DNA from: CAVVXX01 sp963707975
GTDB lineage: Bacteria > Pseudomonadota > Alphaproteobacteria > Micropepsales > Micropepsaceae
Length of the DNA: 64,000 nucleotides
Direction: 5' to 3'
NCBI GenBank assembly: GCA_963707975.1
Contig: OY970177.1
Span: 1,488,001-1,552,000 of the forward strand
The notes beneath the pieces were generated by a model. The model searched no databases, was not told the DNA's origin, and worked only from the letters and a program-made list of their open reading frames with translations. The position numbers were made by a program, and so were the translations under genes. Below, piece by piece: positions 40,382 through 50,264 of this stretch (its first letter is position 1; every line of letters starts with the position of its first letter).

Positions 40382-41382
40382 CGCAGTCTGAGAAGGGCTT
40401 CTGCGGGGCGCCTCTCGCCCACGCTTTGTCCGCGCGTGTTGCGCACATCCTCGCGCGCGAGCTTGTTTGCCTCGCCGTCCTGCGCGATCACGCCAAGATT
40501 GAGCAGCATCTGGGCGATGGCCCCTTCCGCCGCGCGGCCCGCGCCGTCATCGATCTTGAGCGCCATGCCTAGGCCCATATCAGGCAGCATCGCAACATAG
40601 ACGCCTTCGGCCCCGGTCTTGACCACGACCTTGCCGCCGCCTTCGCGGATCAGCGCCGTGCAGGCGCGCCCCGTGCCCGCGACCAGCTCGGGGTGCGCGA
40701 TCATTGCCAGCAGGATTCGTTTCGCGGCAGAAGCGCGTCTTTCTGAAAGGCCTTTGGTGTCGGTAAATCGCGCCATCGCGCGCGCGAGCTTTGCCAAAGG
40801 CAGCGCGAAATTCGGCGCGGTGCAGCCATCCACGCCCCAGGTGAGTTCGCCGGTCATGCCGGCCAGGTCCTTCAGTGTCTCGGCCACCGCGCGCTGCACC
40901 GGATGCTCGACCTTTTCATAGCCTTTGGTCGGCGCGCCCAGATGTTTGGCCACGGTCAGAAAGCCGGTGTGCTTGCCCGAGCAATTATTGTGGATGCGCG
41001 TGGGCTTCTGGCCCAAGCGGATCATCTCTTCGGCAACGGGCTCGATTCGCACCGGGTGTACGCCGCAGGCAAGATCGGCTTCCGCACAGCCGATGCGTTT
41101 AAGCCACGCGGCCACGCGCTCGGTGTGCATCGGCTCGCCGGAATGCGAGGCGCAGGCGAGCGCGATCTCTTCGTCGCCAAGGCCGAATGCATCGGCCGCG
41201 CCAGATTCGATCAGCGGCATGGCTTGAATGGGCTTGAGCGAAGAGCGCGGATAGATGAGGCTTTGCACATCGCCGAGCGAAAGCCTGAGTTTGCCGTCCG
41301 CATCGGCAACCGCCACCGCGCCCCGGTGCACGCTTTCCACCAGTGGCCCGCGCGTCACTTCGATCAGGATGGGATTGGGCAT
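40378..41382 (-). CDS. L-asparaginase II family protein (thermolabile AnsA/COG4448 type)
   Basis: Protein of 334 residues of the rhizobial-type asparaginase family, with YPRSSLKPIQAMPLIESGA, LACASHSGEP and NNCSGKHTGFL. These motifs carry the Ser-Lys catalytic centre known for this family. It hydrolyses asparagine to aspartate and ammonia. A REP pair precedes it. Confidence 0.9.
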   Translation of the reverse strand: MPNPILIEVTRGPLVESVHRGAVAVADADGKLRLSLGDVQSLIYPRSSLKPIQAMPLIESGAADAFGLGDEEIALACASHSGEPMHTERVAAWLKRIGCAEADLACGVHPVRIEPVAEEMIRLGQKPTRIHNNCSGKHTGFLTVAKHLGAPTKGYEKVEHPVQRAVAETLKDLAGMTGELTWGVDGCTAPNFALPLAKLARAMARFTDTKGLSERRASAAKRILLAMIAHPELVAGTGRACTALIREGGGKVVVKTGAEGVYVAMLPDMGLGMALKIDDGAGRAAEGAIAQMLLNLGVIAQDGEANKLAREDVRNTRGQSVGERRPAEALLRLR

Positions 41383-41420
41383 GCAGCTCTATCGCGTCTT
41401 GTCATTTGGAAATCAACTCG

Positions 41421-41493
41421 CCCTCATGCTTCGACAAGCTCAGCATGAGGGCCCATAATGAAGCCTCACCCTAAGCTTGTCGAAGGGTGAGGC
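41421..41493. repeat. REP/BIME-like pair, locus 8
   Basis: Forward copy at 41422-41450 with arms CCTCATGCT/AGCATGAGG. Reverse copy at 41464-41492 with arms CCTCACCCT/AGGGTGAGG. It lies between two divergent genes, 10 bp before the TrmH-family start. Confidence 0.9.
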
Positions 41494-41502
41494 AGGGGGC
41501 AC

Positions 41503-42054
41503 ATGCGCGGCTATTTCGCCATCGGCGTGGACGGCATTTCCAAGGCGATGAACCTCGGCAATCTGTTGCGTTCGGCGCACGCTTTCGGCGCCAGCTTCTT
41601 TTTCACCATCAACGCGCAGGTGCGGCTCTCGGACGCGGCTTCGGACACATCGGCCGCGGCTGGCCATTTGCCGGTCTATCAGTTCAAGTCGGTGGAGGAT
41701 TTCCGCCTGCCTCAGGGTTGCCAGCTGGTGGGCGTGGAAATCACCGGCGATGCGATCAACCTGCCGAGCTTCCGCCACCCCTTGCGCGCGGCCTATGTTT
41801 TCGGCGCCGAACGCGTGTCGCTGTCCGACGCGGTTCTTGCGCGATGTGCCCATGTGGTGAAAATCCCCACGCGCTTTTCCATCAATGTCGGCATGGCAGG
41901 CGCCATCGTGATGTACGACCGGCTGGCGAGCCTCGGCCAATTCCACGAACGCCCCGTCCGCACGGGCGGGCCATCTCATGAAACAGGGGCCGAGGTGCCG
42001 CCCACCCACCGCTGGGGCGCGCCCAAGATGCGGCGCAGGCAGGGGACTAAGTAA
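41503..42054 (+). CDS. TrmH/SpoU-family RNA methyltransferase
   Basis: SPOUT-fold protein of 183 residues. The AMNLGNLLRSAHAFGA start, AAYVFGAE and IPTRFSINVGMAGAIVMYD are the three knot motifs of the SpoU family. It modifies ribose 2'-OH of a tRNA or rRNA, but the target cannot be told. The C-terminal 30 residues are basic and may bind RNA. Confidence 0.88.
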   Translation: MRGYFAIGVDGISKAMNLGNLLRSAHAFGASFFFTINAQVRLSDAASDTSAAAGHLPVYQFKSVEDFRLPQGCQLVGVEITGDAINLPSFRHPLRAAYVFGAERVSLSDAVLARCAHVVKIPTRFSINVGMAGAIVMYDRLASLGQFHERPVRTGGPSHETGAEVPPTHRWGAPKMRRRQGTK

Positions 42055-42119
42055 AAGCATGGTTGATGCTGCCGGAGGCCACTTTCGCGCGCCTCGAGTT
42101 TCCTTGATATACAATTCTG

Positions 42120-42170
42120 GAGATGATGCGTAGGTGGGGATGGAGCGCCACGCTGTCAAGGGGTCAAACT
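42120..42170 (-). repeat. Shared TTGACA-box element, copy 2
   Basis: On the minus strand this reads ACCCCTTGACAGCGTGGCGC and then TCCATCCCCACCTACGCATC, nearly the same as 29020-29068. It lies in the 192 bp between the RNA methyltransferase and IalB genes, where I see nothing else. Confidence 0.5.
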
Positions 42171-42246
42171 GCTTGAATGCCGGAGCAAGGCCATCAAACC
42201 GCCCTTTCAGACAGGAACTATCCACGCCATACTGGGAAAAGAATCG

Positions 42247-42822
42247 ATGGAAACACTGAAGAAGATTTTCGTGCCGCTGAAGTTATCCTCGTGTAGCGAG
42301 CGCGCGAAAATTTTTTCGCGAGCCGGGATTTCGGCCGTTGTCCTGTTCGCGCTCGCCATGCCCGCTGGCGCCGAGCCCACGGCCATAGGCACGTTCAAGG
42401 ATTGGTCGGTTTACTCATCGGGCAGCGGCAAGGACAAAGTCTGTTACGCGCTGGCGCAGCCGAAATCGAGCGAGCCAAAAAAGGTGAAGCGCGATCCGAT
42501 TTTCTTTTTGATCTCGACCTGGCCTGGGCGCAATGTGCACGACGAGCCGTCGGTGGTGCCGGGCTACACATATCGGGAAGGCGCCAAGGTGGGCATCGAG
42601 GTGGGCTCTGACAAGTTCGAGCTGTTCACCAAGAACGAAGGCGACGCGGGCGGCGCGTGGATGGAAAATGCCGATGACGAGAAACGGCTGATCGACGCCA
42701 TGCAGCGTGGGTCGGGCATGTTCGTCACCGGCACCAGCGCACGCGGGACTCTCACGCGCGATACCTATTCGCTGGGCGGCATCAAGGCGGCGCTCGATAA
42801 GGTCGCGGCCACCTGCAAATGA
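42247..42822 (+). CDS. IalB-family exported protein
   Basis: Protein of 191 residues with a signal-like segment (residues about 28-42, FALAMPAGA) and a body matching the invasion-associated locus B family: GTFKDWSVYS, KVCYALAQPK and WMENADDEKRLIDAMQRG. The N-terminal 25 residues before the hydrophobic core are unusually long, so the start may be internal. IalB proteins occur widely in non-pathogens, and the role is unknown. Confidence 0.82.
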   Translation: METLKKIFVPLKLSSCSERAKIFSRAGISAVVLFALAMPAGAEPTAIGTFKDWSVYSSGSGKDKVCYALAQPKSSEPKKVKRDPIFFLISTWPGRNVHDEPSVVPGYTYREGAKVGIEVGSDKFELFTKNEGDAGGAWMENADDEKRLIDAMQRGSGMFVTGTSARGTLTRDTYSLGGIKAALDKVAATCK

Positions 42823-42826
42823 TGTG

Positions 42827-42951
42827 TTGCCCCCTCAGTCCCGACACTTGAAAGCAAGTGGCGGGACAGCTCCCCCAAAGGGGGAGCATGATTTTATGTG
42901 TCATCCTCCCTCAATGGGGGAGGTGTCGCCCGCAGGGCGACGGAGGGGGCG
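42827..42951. repeat. Long CTCCCC-type inverted repeat, copy C
   Basis: About 125 bp fills the IalB-rlmN gap: ttgccccctcagtcccgaca ... agctcccccaaagggggag ... cctccctcaatgggggagg ... cgacggagggggcgg. It is partly rearranged relative to copies A, B and D. Confidence 0.75.
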
Positions 42952-42981
42952 GTTTCCAGACACGAGGTATATAAGTATCAA

Positions 42982-44109
42982 ATGACGTCGAATTCCGCAC
43001 TTATCGGCCTGGGGATGCCCGAGCTTCGCGCCGCGCTGGAAGGCGCAGGCGTGGAGCCCAAAGAAGCGCGCATGCGCGCGAACCAGCTGTGGAACTGGAT
43101 TTATGTGCGCGGGGTGACCGATTTCGAGCGCATGACGACGCTGTCAAAACCGTTTCGCGCGGAAATGGCTTCGCGGTTCGGCCTCGCGCGCCCCGAAGTG
43201 GTGACCGAGCAGATTTCCGAAGACGGCACGCGCAAATGGCTGTTGCGTGCTGGCGCCGGCGTCGAATTCGAAACCGTGTTCATCCCGGAAGAAAACCGCG
43301 GCACATTGTGCATTTCCTCCCAGGTCGGTTGCACGCTGAACTGCCGCTTCTGCCACACCGGCACGCAGAAGCTGGTGCGCAATCTCACGGCCGGCGAAAT
43401 CGTTGGCCAGGTGATGGTGGCGCGCGACGCGCTCTCCGATTGGCCATCCACCGCGCACAACCGCAAGATCACCAACGTCGTGCTGATGGGCATGGGCGAG
43501 CCCTTGTACAATTACGACAACGTCAACGCCGCGATGGCGCTGGTGGCCGATGGCGACGGCCTGGCGCTCTCCAAGCGCCGCATTACGCTGTCGACGGCGG
43601 GCGTGGCGCCCATGATCCCGAAGGCAGGCGAAGAGATCGGATCGATGCTGGCCATTTCGCTGCATGCCACGCGCGACGAGCTTCGCGACGTGCTGGTGCC
43701 GCTCAACAAAAAGTACCCGATCAAGGAATTGATGGAGGCCTGCCGGAATTATCCGGGGTTGTCCAACGCGCGGCGCATCACGTTTGAGTATGTCATGCTG
43801 AAGGGCGTGAACGATTCGCTGGCGGATGCGCGCGCGCTGGTGAAGCTGCTGGCCAACATTCCCTCCAAGATCAATCTCATTCCGTTCAACCCGTGGCCCG
43901 ATGCCCCATACGAATGCTCGGATTGGGAACAGATCGAGAAATTCGCCGAAGTGGTGAACCGCGCGGGCTATGCCAGCCCGGTGCGTGCGCCCAGAGGCCG
44001 CGATATCATGGCTGCCTGCGGCCAGTTGAAATCTGCCGGCGTCAAGGAGCGCGCGAGCGTGCGCCACGCGGCATTACGTTCGGCCGAACTCGCGCGCATG
44101 CCGCATTGA
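42982..44109 (+). CDS. rlmN: 23S rRNA/tRNA adenine-C2 methyltransferase RlmN
   Basis: Radical-SAM enzyme of 375 residues methylating A2503 of 23S rRNA and A37 of some tRNAs. The C-x3-C-x2-C cluster is in GCTLNCRFCHTGTQK, followed by MGMGEPLYNYDNV. A C-terminal cysteine in DIMAACGQL fits the methyl-carrier residue. The ATG at 42982 is downstream of the repeat. The protein is followed 23 bp later by a methyltransferase gene. Confidence 0.95.
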   Translation: MTSNSALIGLGMPELRAALEGAGVEPKEARMRANQLWNWIYVRGVTDFERMTTLSKPFRAEMASRFGLARPEVVTEQISEDGTRKWLLRAGAGVEFETVFIPEENRGTLCISSQVGCTLNCRFCHTGTQKLVRNLTAGEIVGQVMVARDALSDWPSTAHNRKITNVVLMGMGEPLYNYDNVNAAMALVADGDGLALSKRRITLSTAGVAPMIPKAGEEIGSMLAISLHATRDELRDVLVPLNKKYPIKELMEACRNYPGLSNARRITFEYVMLKGVNDSLADARALVKLLANIPSKINLIPFNPWPDAPYECSDWEQIEKFAEVVNRAGYASPVRAPRGRDIMAACGQLKSAGVKERASVRHAALRSAELARMPH

Positions 44110-44132
44110 TCAGCCACTGAGGAAACACCCAC

Positions 44133-44978
44133 ATGGCAACCGCAATCCCCAACATCGAACAATTCGATTACTGGAACGGCCCGGTGGGCGAGCGCTGGGC
44201 GTCCTTGCAGGAAAAGATCGACGAAAACCTCGAGGCCATCACGAAGGAATTGTTCCGCTTCGCCGACGTGAAGGAGGGCGAGCGCGTGCTCGACCTTGGC
44301 TGCGGCTGCGGCACCACCAGTTTCATGCTGGAAAAGCTGGTGGGCGAAAAAGGCACGGTCATCGGCATCGACATTTCAAACCCCATGCTGGAATTGGCGC
44401 GCGCGCGGGCGGCAAAGGCGCATTCGCGCGTCATGTTTCTCGAAGCCGATGCGAGCGTGCACGATTTCAGCCGCCACAAATTCGATCTCATCTTCTCGCG
44501 CTTCGGCGTGATGTTCTTTGACGATCCCGTTGTGGGTTTCACCAATATCCGCCACGCCATGCATCACGGCGCGCGGCTGGCGTTCGTCTGCTGGCGGCCG
44601 ATGAAGGAAAACGACTGGGCCAATGTGCCCTGGCAGGCAGCGCTGCCGCTGCTGCCACCGCAGGAACCGGCCGACCCGCTGGCGCCGGGGCCATTCGCCT
44701 TCGCCGATGCGGCGCGGGTGAAAACCATTCTGGTGCGCAGCGGGCTGAAGGATGTCGCCATCGAAAAGCTCGACACCGTCATGCACATGGGCAGCACGGT
44801 AAAGGGGGCCGCCGAGGAAGCCATGAATATCGGCCCGTTGGCGAAAGCGGCGCGCGGACTCGACGAAAAAAAGCGCGGCAAAATCCGCGCCGCCGTGGAG
44901 ACCGCCTATCAACGTTACGAGGGCAAGGACGGCGTCAGGCCCCCCGCCGCCGCCTGGTTGGTGCGGGCGCAGGTGTGA
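44133..44978 (+). CDS. Class I SAM-dependent methyltransferase
   Basis: Protein of 281 residues with SAM motif I VLDLGCGCGTTSFML, an acidic GIDISNPMLELAR and a later DLIFSRFGVMFFDDP. It resembles the UbiE/Methyltransf_11 group of small-molecule methyltransferases. The substrate is unknown. It probably shares a transcript with rlmN. Confidence 0.88.
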   Translation: MATAIPNIEQFDYWNGPVGERWASLQEKIDENLEAITKELFRFADVKEGERVLDLGCGCGTTSFMLEKLVGEKGTVIGIDISNPMLELARARAAKAHSRVMFLEADASVHDFSRHKFDLIFSRFGVMFFDDPVVGFTNIRHAMHHGARLAFVCWRPMKENDWANVPWQAALPLLPPQEPADPLAPGPFAFADAARVKTILVRSGLKDVAIEKLDTVMHMGSTVKGAAEEAMNIGPLAKAARGLDEKKRGKIRAAVETAYQRYEGKDGVRPPAAAWLVRAQV

Positions 44979-44987
44979 TCCCAATCC

Positions 44988-45074
44988 GTCATGGCCCGCG
45001 AATGCGGGCCACCAGTTGGGTTCTGCATGATCGCGCACGCATCAACTGGGCCACCCGCATTCGCGGGTGGTGAC
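44988..45074. repeat. Third palindrome family, copy 2
   Basis: An 87-bp near-palindrome beginning gtcatggcccgcgaatgcgg and ending cccgcattcgcgggtggtgac, with inner ccagttggg and caactgggcc. It is related to 35644-35733. Confidence 0.85.
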
Positions 45075-45114
45075 AAATCTGGTTAGACATCCCACTTCGC
45101 ACGTTGAATCTATT

Positions 45115-45254
45115 TTCCTCCCCCGTTGTTACGGGGGAGGTGCTGAGCGACCCCAGATTAAATCCGGGGGGAGCGAAGCGGAGGGGGCAACGCTAGTGCC
45201 GCCCCGCTCCCGCCCTTCGGGCGGCTCTCCCCCCGTAACAACGGGGGGAGAAAC
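45115..45254. repeat. Long CTCCCC-type inverted repeat, copy D
   Basis: About 140 bp bounded by ttcctcccccgttgttacgg and ccccgtaacaacggggggag. It is nearly the same at both ends as copy B. With the third-family repeat it fills the whole 303-bp gap between the methyltransferase and gyrB; no gene is seen there. Confidence 0.88.
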
Positions 45255-45281
45255 ATAGCGGCGCGGCTTCTTCGATAAGGA

Positions 45282-47719
45282 TCAAACGTCCAAATTCGCC
45301 ACGTTGAGCGCGTTGTCCTGGATGAATTCGCGCCTTGGCTCGACGATATCGCCCATCAGCTTGGCGAACAGATCGTCGGCCGCGTCCGCGTGTTCTACCC
45401 TCACCTGCAACAGCGTGCGGGCGTTTTCATCGAGCGTCGTCTCCCACAATTGGTTCGGGTTCATTTCGCCCAGGCCCTTGTAGCGCTGCAGCGTCATGCC
45501 CTTGATGGCCCCAGTCAAGGACGGCATCGAGCAGCTGCGTGGGTGAGCGCACCTCGCGCGTTTCGTCCTTGCGGCGTAGAACGCCGTTCTTCAGATAAGC
45601 CGCCTGCAATTCGGGCGCCATGCGATCGAGCTTGCGCGCGTCGGCGCTTGAAATCAGCGCGCCGTCGATGGCGACCGCCTCTTGCACCCCGCGCACTTCG
45701 CGCCAGAATTTGAGGCCGCCGTCCGGCGTGGCTTCGCCTTTCCAACCGCGCTCGGTTTCGTCCGACAGCATGTCGAGCCGCTTGGCGATATAGTTCGCTG
45801 CTTCCGCCGCCTCTGTCTTGTCGCTGAGGATGTCGGGGTTGAGCGCGCCTGCAATGGCCGCCTGTTCCAGCACGAAGCGCGGATAATGGCGCGGGAAACC
45901 GTCGAGCGCTGCGCGCACGGCGCGCGCTTTCTCGATCAGCGCCGCAAGATCCGCGCCCGCCCGCTCCTCGCCATTGTGCAGCATGAATACGGCGTCGCGA
46001 GCTCCTTCCTCGATGAGCGTAGTCTTCAAGCTCGCGCTCGTCCTTGAGATAGCGCTCCGACTTGCCGCGCGTGGCCTTGTAAAGCGGCGGCTGGGCGATG
46101 AAGAGATGCCCGCGCTCGATCAGCTACGGCATCTGTCGATAGAAAAACGTCAGCAGCAGGGTGCGGATATGCGCGCCGTCCACGTCGGCGTCGGTCATGA
46201 TGATGATCTTGTGATAGCGCAGCTTGTCGGCATTGAATTCCTCGGCGCCGATGCCGGTGCCGAGCGCGGTGATGAGGGTGGCGATTTCGACGCTACCCAG
46301 CATCTTGTCGAAACGCGCGCGCTCGACGTTCAGGATCTTTCCGCGCAGCGGCAGCACCGCCTGGTTGGCGCGGTTGCGGCCCTGCTTGGCGCTGCCGCCG
46401 GCGCTGTCGCCCTCGACGATGAAGAGCTCGCATTTGGCGGGATCGCGCTCCTGGCAATCGGCGAGCTTGCCGGGGAGCGACATGCCGTCGAGCGCGCCCT
46501 TGCGGCGCGTCAGCTCGCGGGCCTTGCGCGCGGCTTCGCGAGCGGCGGCCGCCTCCATCACCTTGCCGACGAGGGCGTGCGCTTCGGCCGGGATGCGTTT
46601 CGAACCAGTGGCCGAGCTGATCGAGGATCACGGCACTTCCACGACGGGCCGCACTTCGGATGAGACGAGCTTGTCCTTGGTCTGCGAGCGAGAATTTCGG
46701 GTCGGGCACCTTGATGGAAAGCACGCAGGTCAGACCCTCGCGGCAATCATCGCCGGTGAGCGGGACTTTTCTCCTTCGCGCTGCCGCCAAATTATCGGCG
46801 TATTTCGTCACCACGCGCGTCAGCGCCGCGCGAAAGCCCGCCAGATGCGTGCCGCCGTCGCGCTGGGGGATGTTGTTGGTGAAGCACAGCATGTTCTCGT
46901 GATAGCCGTCGTTCCACGATCAGCGCCGCTTCCACCGCGACGTTGTCCTTCTCGGCCTTCATCACGATGGGAGCGGGGATCAGCCCGTTCTTGGCGCGGT
47001 CGAGATAGCGCACGAAGGCTTCCAGCCCGCCCGTCGTATTTCAGCGTGGTTTCCTTCTTCTCAACGCCGCGCTTGTCGGCCAGCACGATGGTCAGGCCGG
47101 AATTGAGGAAGGCGAGTTCGCGCAGCCGGTGTTCCAGCGTCGCGTAGTCGAATTCCGGTCTTGGTGAAAGTCTTGGGGCTGGGCAGGAAGGTGACTTCGG
47201 TGCCGCGCCTGTCCTTGACGCTGGCCCACCAACTTCAGCGGCGCAACCGGATCGCCGTCGCGGAAGCGCATGTAATATTCCCTGCCGTCGCGCCAGATGC
47301 GCAGATCGAGCCATTCGCTGAGCGCGTTGACGACGGACACGCCCACGCCGTGCAGCCCGCCTGAAACCTTGTAGGCGTTCTGCTCGAATTTTCCGCCCGC
47401 ATGCAGCTGGGTCATGATGACCTCGGCCGCGGAAACGCCTTCTTCCTTGTGGATGTCCAGTCGGAATGCCGCGGCCATTGTCGCGCACGGTGCACGAGCC
47501 GTCGGCGTTCAGCTCCACCTCGATGCGGTCGGCGAAGCCGGCCAGGGTTTCGTCGATGGCATTGTCGACGACTTCATAGACCATGTGGTGCAGGCCCGAA
47601 CCGTCATCGGTGTCGCCGATATACATGCCGGGCCGCTTGCGCACGGCGTCGAGGCCCTTCAGCACCTTGATCGATTCGGCGTCGTAAGCGACGTTGGGTT
47701 TGGCCGGGGTCATGGTCAT
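45282..47719 (-). pseudogene. gyrB: DNA gyrase subunit B, broken by about ten indels and a stop
   Basis: All GyrB parts are present in order but in changing frames: the N-terminus (LDAVRKRPGMYIGDTDDGSG), the ATPase core (YKVSGGLHGVGVSVVNALS), the transducer (FTNNIPQRDGGTHLAGFR), TOPRIM (EGDSAGGSAKQGR, IIMTDADVDGAHI) and the C-terminal QRYKGLGEMNP...VANLDV. I place single-base insertions near 47459, 47223, 47156, 47031, 46917, 46688, 46591, 46018 and 45507, a deletion near 46637, and TAG in place of Glu at 46124-46126. The start overlaps the recF stop. An essential gene in this state, with an otherwise well-kept sequence, points to sequencing or assembly error. Confidence 0.92.
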
Positions 47720-48893
47720 TCCGCCCGTACGAATTGGCCGGCCACGACCGCGAAGCGGCTCGCGCGCGCGCCTAACGGCTCGAACAGGCTCATGTCGGTG
47801 CCCGTCATCCAGGCCTGCGCGCGCAAGTCCACGATTTCCTCGAAGAGCGCCGCGCGGCGTCTGACATCCAGATGCGCCGCCACTTCGTCCAGCAGCAGCA
47901 GGGGTGCGATGCCCTCATTCGCGCACGCGCGCAGCCAGGCATTGGCCAGCACGATGGAGATCAGCAGCGCTTTCTGTTCGCCGGTGGAGCAATCGCGCGC
48001 GTCCGTGCGCTTGCCCGTATGGCGCACCAGCAAATCAGCCAGATGCGGGCCAACGCTGGTGCGGCCGGATTCCGCATCGCGCACGCGCGAGGCGGCAAAA
48101 GCCGCCTGCAAGTCGGAGGCGTCCGCACCAACGCCCTCGCCGCCGTTATCGAGAGCCAGATGCGCGCAAGGAAATGCGCCAGCCGATCCGCGTGCGGCCA
48201 ATTCGCCGTTTAATTTCTCGATGGCCTCGCTGCGGGCGGCTGTTATGCCGGCGCCTTCCTGCGCCATGGTTTCTTCAAGCCCGTCGAGCCAGGCCGGATC
48301 GCGGCGGCCTTCGGTCAGCACACGCAGGCGCTCACGCATGGCGCGCTCATAGCGCACCACGGTGCGCGCGTGCCCGCCGTGAAGGCCGAACACCAGCCGG
48401 TCGAGGAACCGCCGCCGTCCGCTTGCGCCTTCGAGGAACAGCCGGTCCATGGCGGGCGTCAGCCACAGCATGGGCAAGAGTTCCGCGATGTCGGTTGAAC
48501 TCGGCCGCGGCACCATTGAGATGAATGAGCCGCCGCTCGCGCGCTTCCGGCGCTGTAGGCACCAGCCCCGTGCCGATTTCCCAATTGCCGTCAGGCCGCG
48601 CGACGGTGGCCGCTACCGCCCACAAGGCGTCGCTGAGGGGTTCGGGCGCCTTGCGCTGGATGTTCCGAAAGTTTCGCGCCGCGCAAGCCCCGTCCCGGCG
48701 ACAAGAGCGAAATGGCTTCCAGCAAATTGGTCTTGCCGGTGCCGTTGGGGCCCGCCAGCACCACGGGGGCGGCTTCCACCGCCAATGCGGCGTCCTCATA
48801 GGAACGGAAATTCGTGAGCCTGACCGCCGTCAGCGCAAGCGCAGTAGCGGGCGCTCTTGAAAGCGCTTCACTGCCCCCTTGGGCTTTACGCAT
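47716..48893 (-). pseudogene. recF: DNA replication/repair protein RecF, broken by two indels
   Basis: SMC-like ATPase that helps RecA loading at gaps. The N-terminal frame has TNFRSYEDAALAV and Walker A LAGPNGTGKTNLLEA. After an extra base near 48662 the frame continues as IQRKAPEPLSDALWAV. After another near 48498 it continues as TDIAELLPMLWLTPAMDRL through the signature STGEQKALLISIVLANA and Walker B LLLLDEVAAHLD. With two bases removed the whole gene reads through, about 390 residues. A start at 48893 is likely. It lies 25 bp after dnaN. Confidence 0.9.
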
Positions 48894-48918
48894 TACGCTC
48901 ACAGCAGACCCCAAGGGT

Positions 48919-50044
48919 TCAAACCCGCATTGGCATGAGGACATACAGCGTGCGCTTGTCCTCTGTATCTTCGATGAGTGTCGGCGACCCGGCATCGGCC
49001 AGCAGGAAGCGCACTTCCTTGCCTTCGATCTGGCTGGTGATGTCGAGCAGGTAGCGGGCGTTGAAGCCCATTTCCAGCGCACCCGCGCTGTAGTTGGCGC
49101 CCAGCTCCTCGGTCGCCGTGCCGGATTCGGGGTTCACCACGGAGAGCGTCACCTTGTCCTTGTCGAGGTTGAGCTTCACCGCGCGCGTCTTGTCGGCCGA
49201 AATGGTCGAGACGCGGTCCACGGCCGCCGAAAATTCCTTGGCGTCGAGCGCCAGTGCCTTGTCGTTTCCGCTCGGGATCACGCGCTGGTAGTCGGGAAAA
49301 GTGCCGTCGATGAGCTTGGAGGTGAGTTCGACGCCGCCGAAAGTGAACTGGATCTTTGTGTCGGAAAGCGCCGATTTCGATTGCGCCTTCGGCGTCGTCG
49401 AGCAGGCGGCGAAGTTCGGCTACCGTTTTGCGCGGCACAATCACGCCCGGCATTTTCTCCGCGCCCGACGGGCAGCGGCAGCTCGTAACGCGCGAGCCGG
49501 TGGCCGTCGGTCGCCACCGCACGCAAGGTAGGCTTCTTGGCTTTCGGGCGCGGCATGAACATAAATGCCGTTCAGGTAAAAGCGCGTCTCCTCGTTCGAA
49601 ATGGCGAAGCGCGTCTTGTCGATCAGCGCCGTCAAATCCGCGGTCTCGAGACTGAAGCGATGCGGCAGCGCGCCCGAAGACATCTGCGGGAAATCTTCCT
49701 TGGGCAGGCAGGCCAGCTCGAAACGCACACTGCCGGCCGACACCAGAAGGCGTCCCGCCATCGCCCGGCGCCAGTTCGGCCTGCACCTGGGCGCCTTCCG
49801 GCATTTTGCGCACGATGTCGTAGAGCATGTGCGCAGGCGCTGTGGCCGCGCCGTTGCGCAGCACATCGGAAGGCATGGTCTCAACGATTTCGATGTCGAG
49901 ATCGGTGGCGGTGAGCTTGAGCTTGCCCTTGGCGGCTTCGATCAGCACGTTGGATAGAATGGGAATGGTGTTGCGGCGTTCGACCACGCTTTGGACGTGG
50001 CTCAGCGCCTTCAGGAATGCGCCGCGTTCGACGTTGATCTTCAT
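48919..50044 (-). pseudogene. dnaN: DNA polymerase III sliding clamp (beta), broken by four indels
   Basis: Sliding clamp of about 372 residues once restored. The N-terminus MKINVERGAFLKALSHVQSV and the C-terminus LADAGSPTLIEDTEDKRTLYVLMPMRV are both excellent matches. Between them the frame changes near 49755, 49547, 49464 and 49371, each explained by one extra base, mostly lengthening a C/G run by one. Every segment is well conserved (RFAISNEETRFYLNGIYVH, RAVATDGHRLARYELPLPVG). I believe the clamp is intact in the living cell. Confidence 0.92.
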
Positions 50045-50106
50045 GGAAGCTCGCTGATTGAAGGCCCGCCGGACTGGCCGGAGAGGCCCTATAAGAACCG
50101 CGTTTA

Positions 50107-50126
50107 CGCCCCCTTTTCAGGGGGCG
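50107..50126. terminator. Hairpin in the dnaA-dnaN space
   Basis: The perfect stem CGCCCCC-TTTTCA-GGGGGCG lies in the 220 bp between dnaA and dnaN. It has no T-run on either side, so it may only attenuate. A second stem (CCGCCTGCCC... at 50232-50256) lies just after the dnaA stop. Confidence 0.4.
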
Positions 50127-50264
50127 ATTCCGCAGCGCAAAGGATACAAAGAAACGCGCCCGCAAGCGACTCTTCGCCCGCGCCAAATCGGCGCGGAAGC
50201 CTAATAAATCACAGGGTTTTAAGGCGCCCTTCCGCCTGCCCGCCGGGGGCAGGCGGCATGGCCC

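Noticed and set aside
41440..42225. 261-codon minus-strand frame over the RNA methyltransferase
   Set aside because: It overlaps a clear SpoU methyltransferase and starts inside a repeat.
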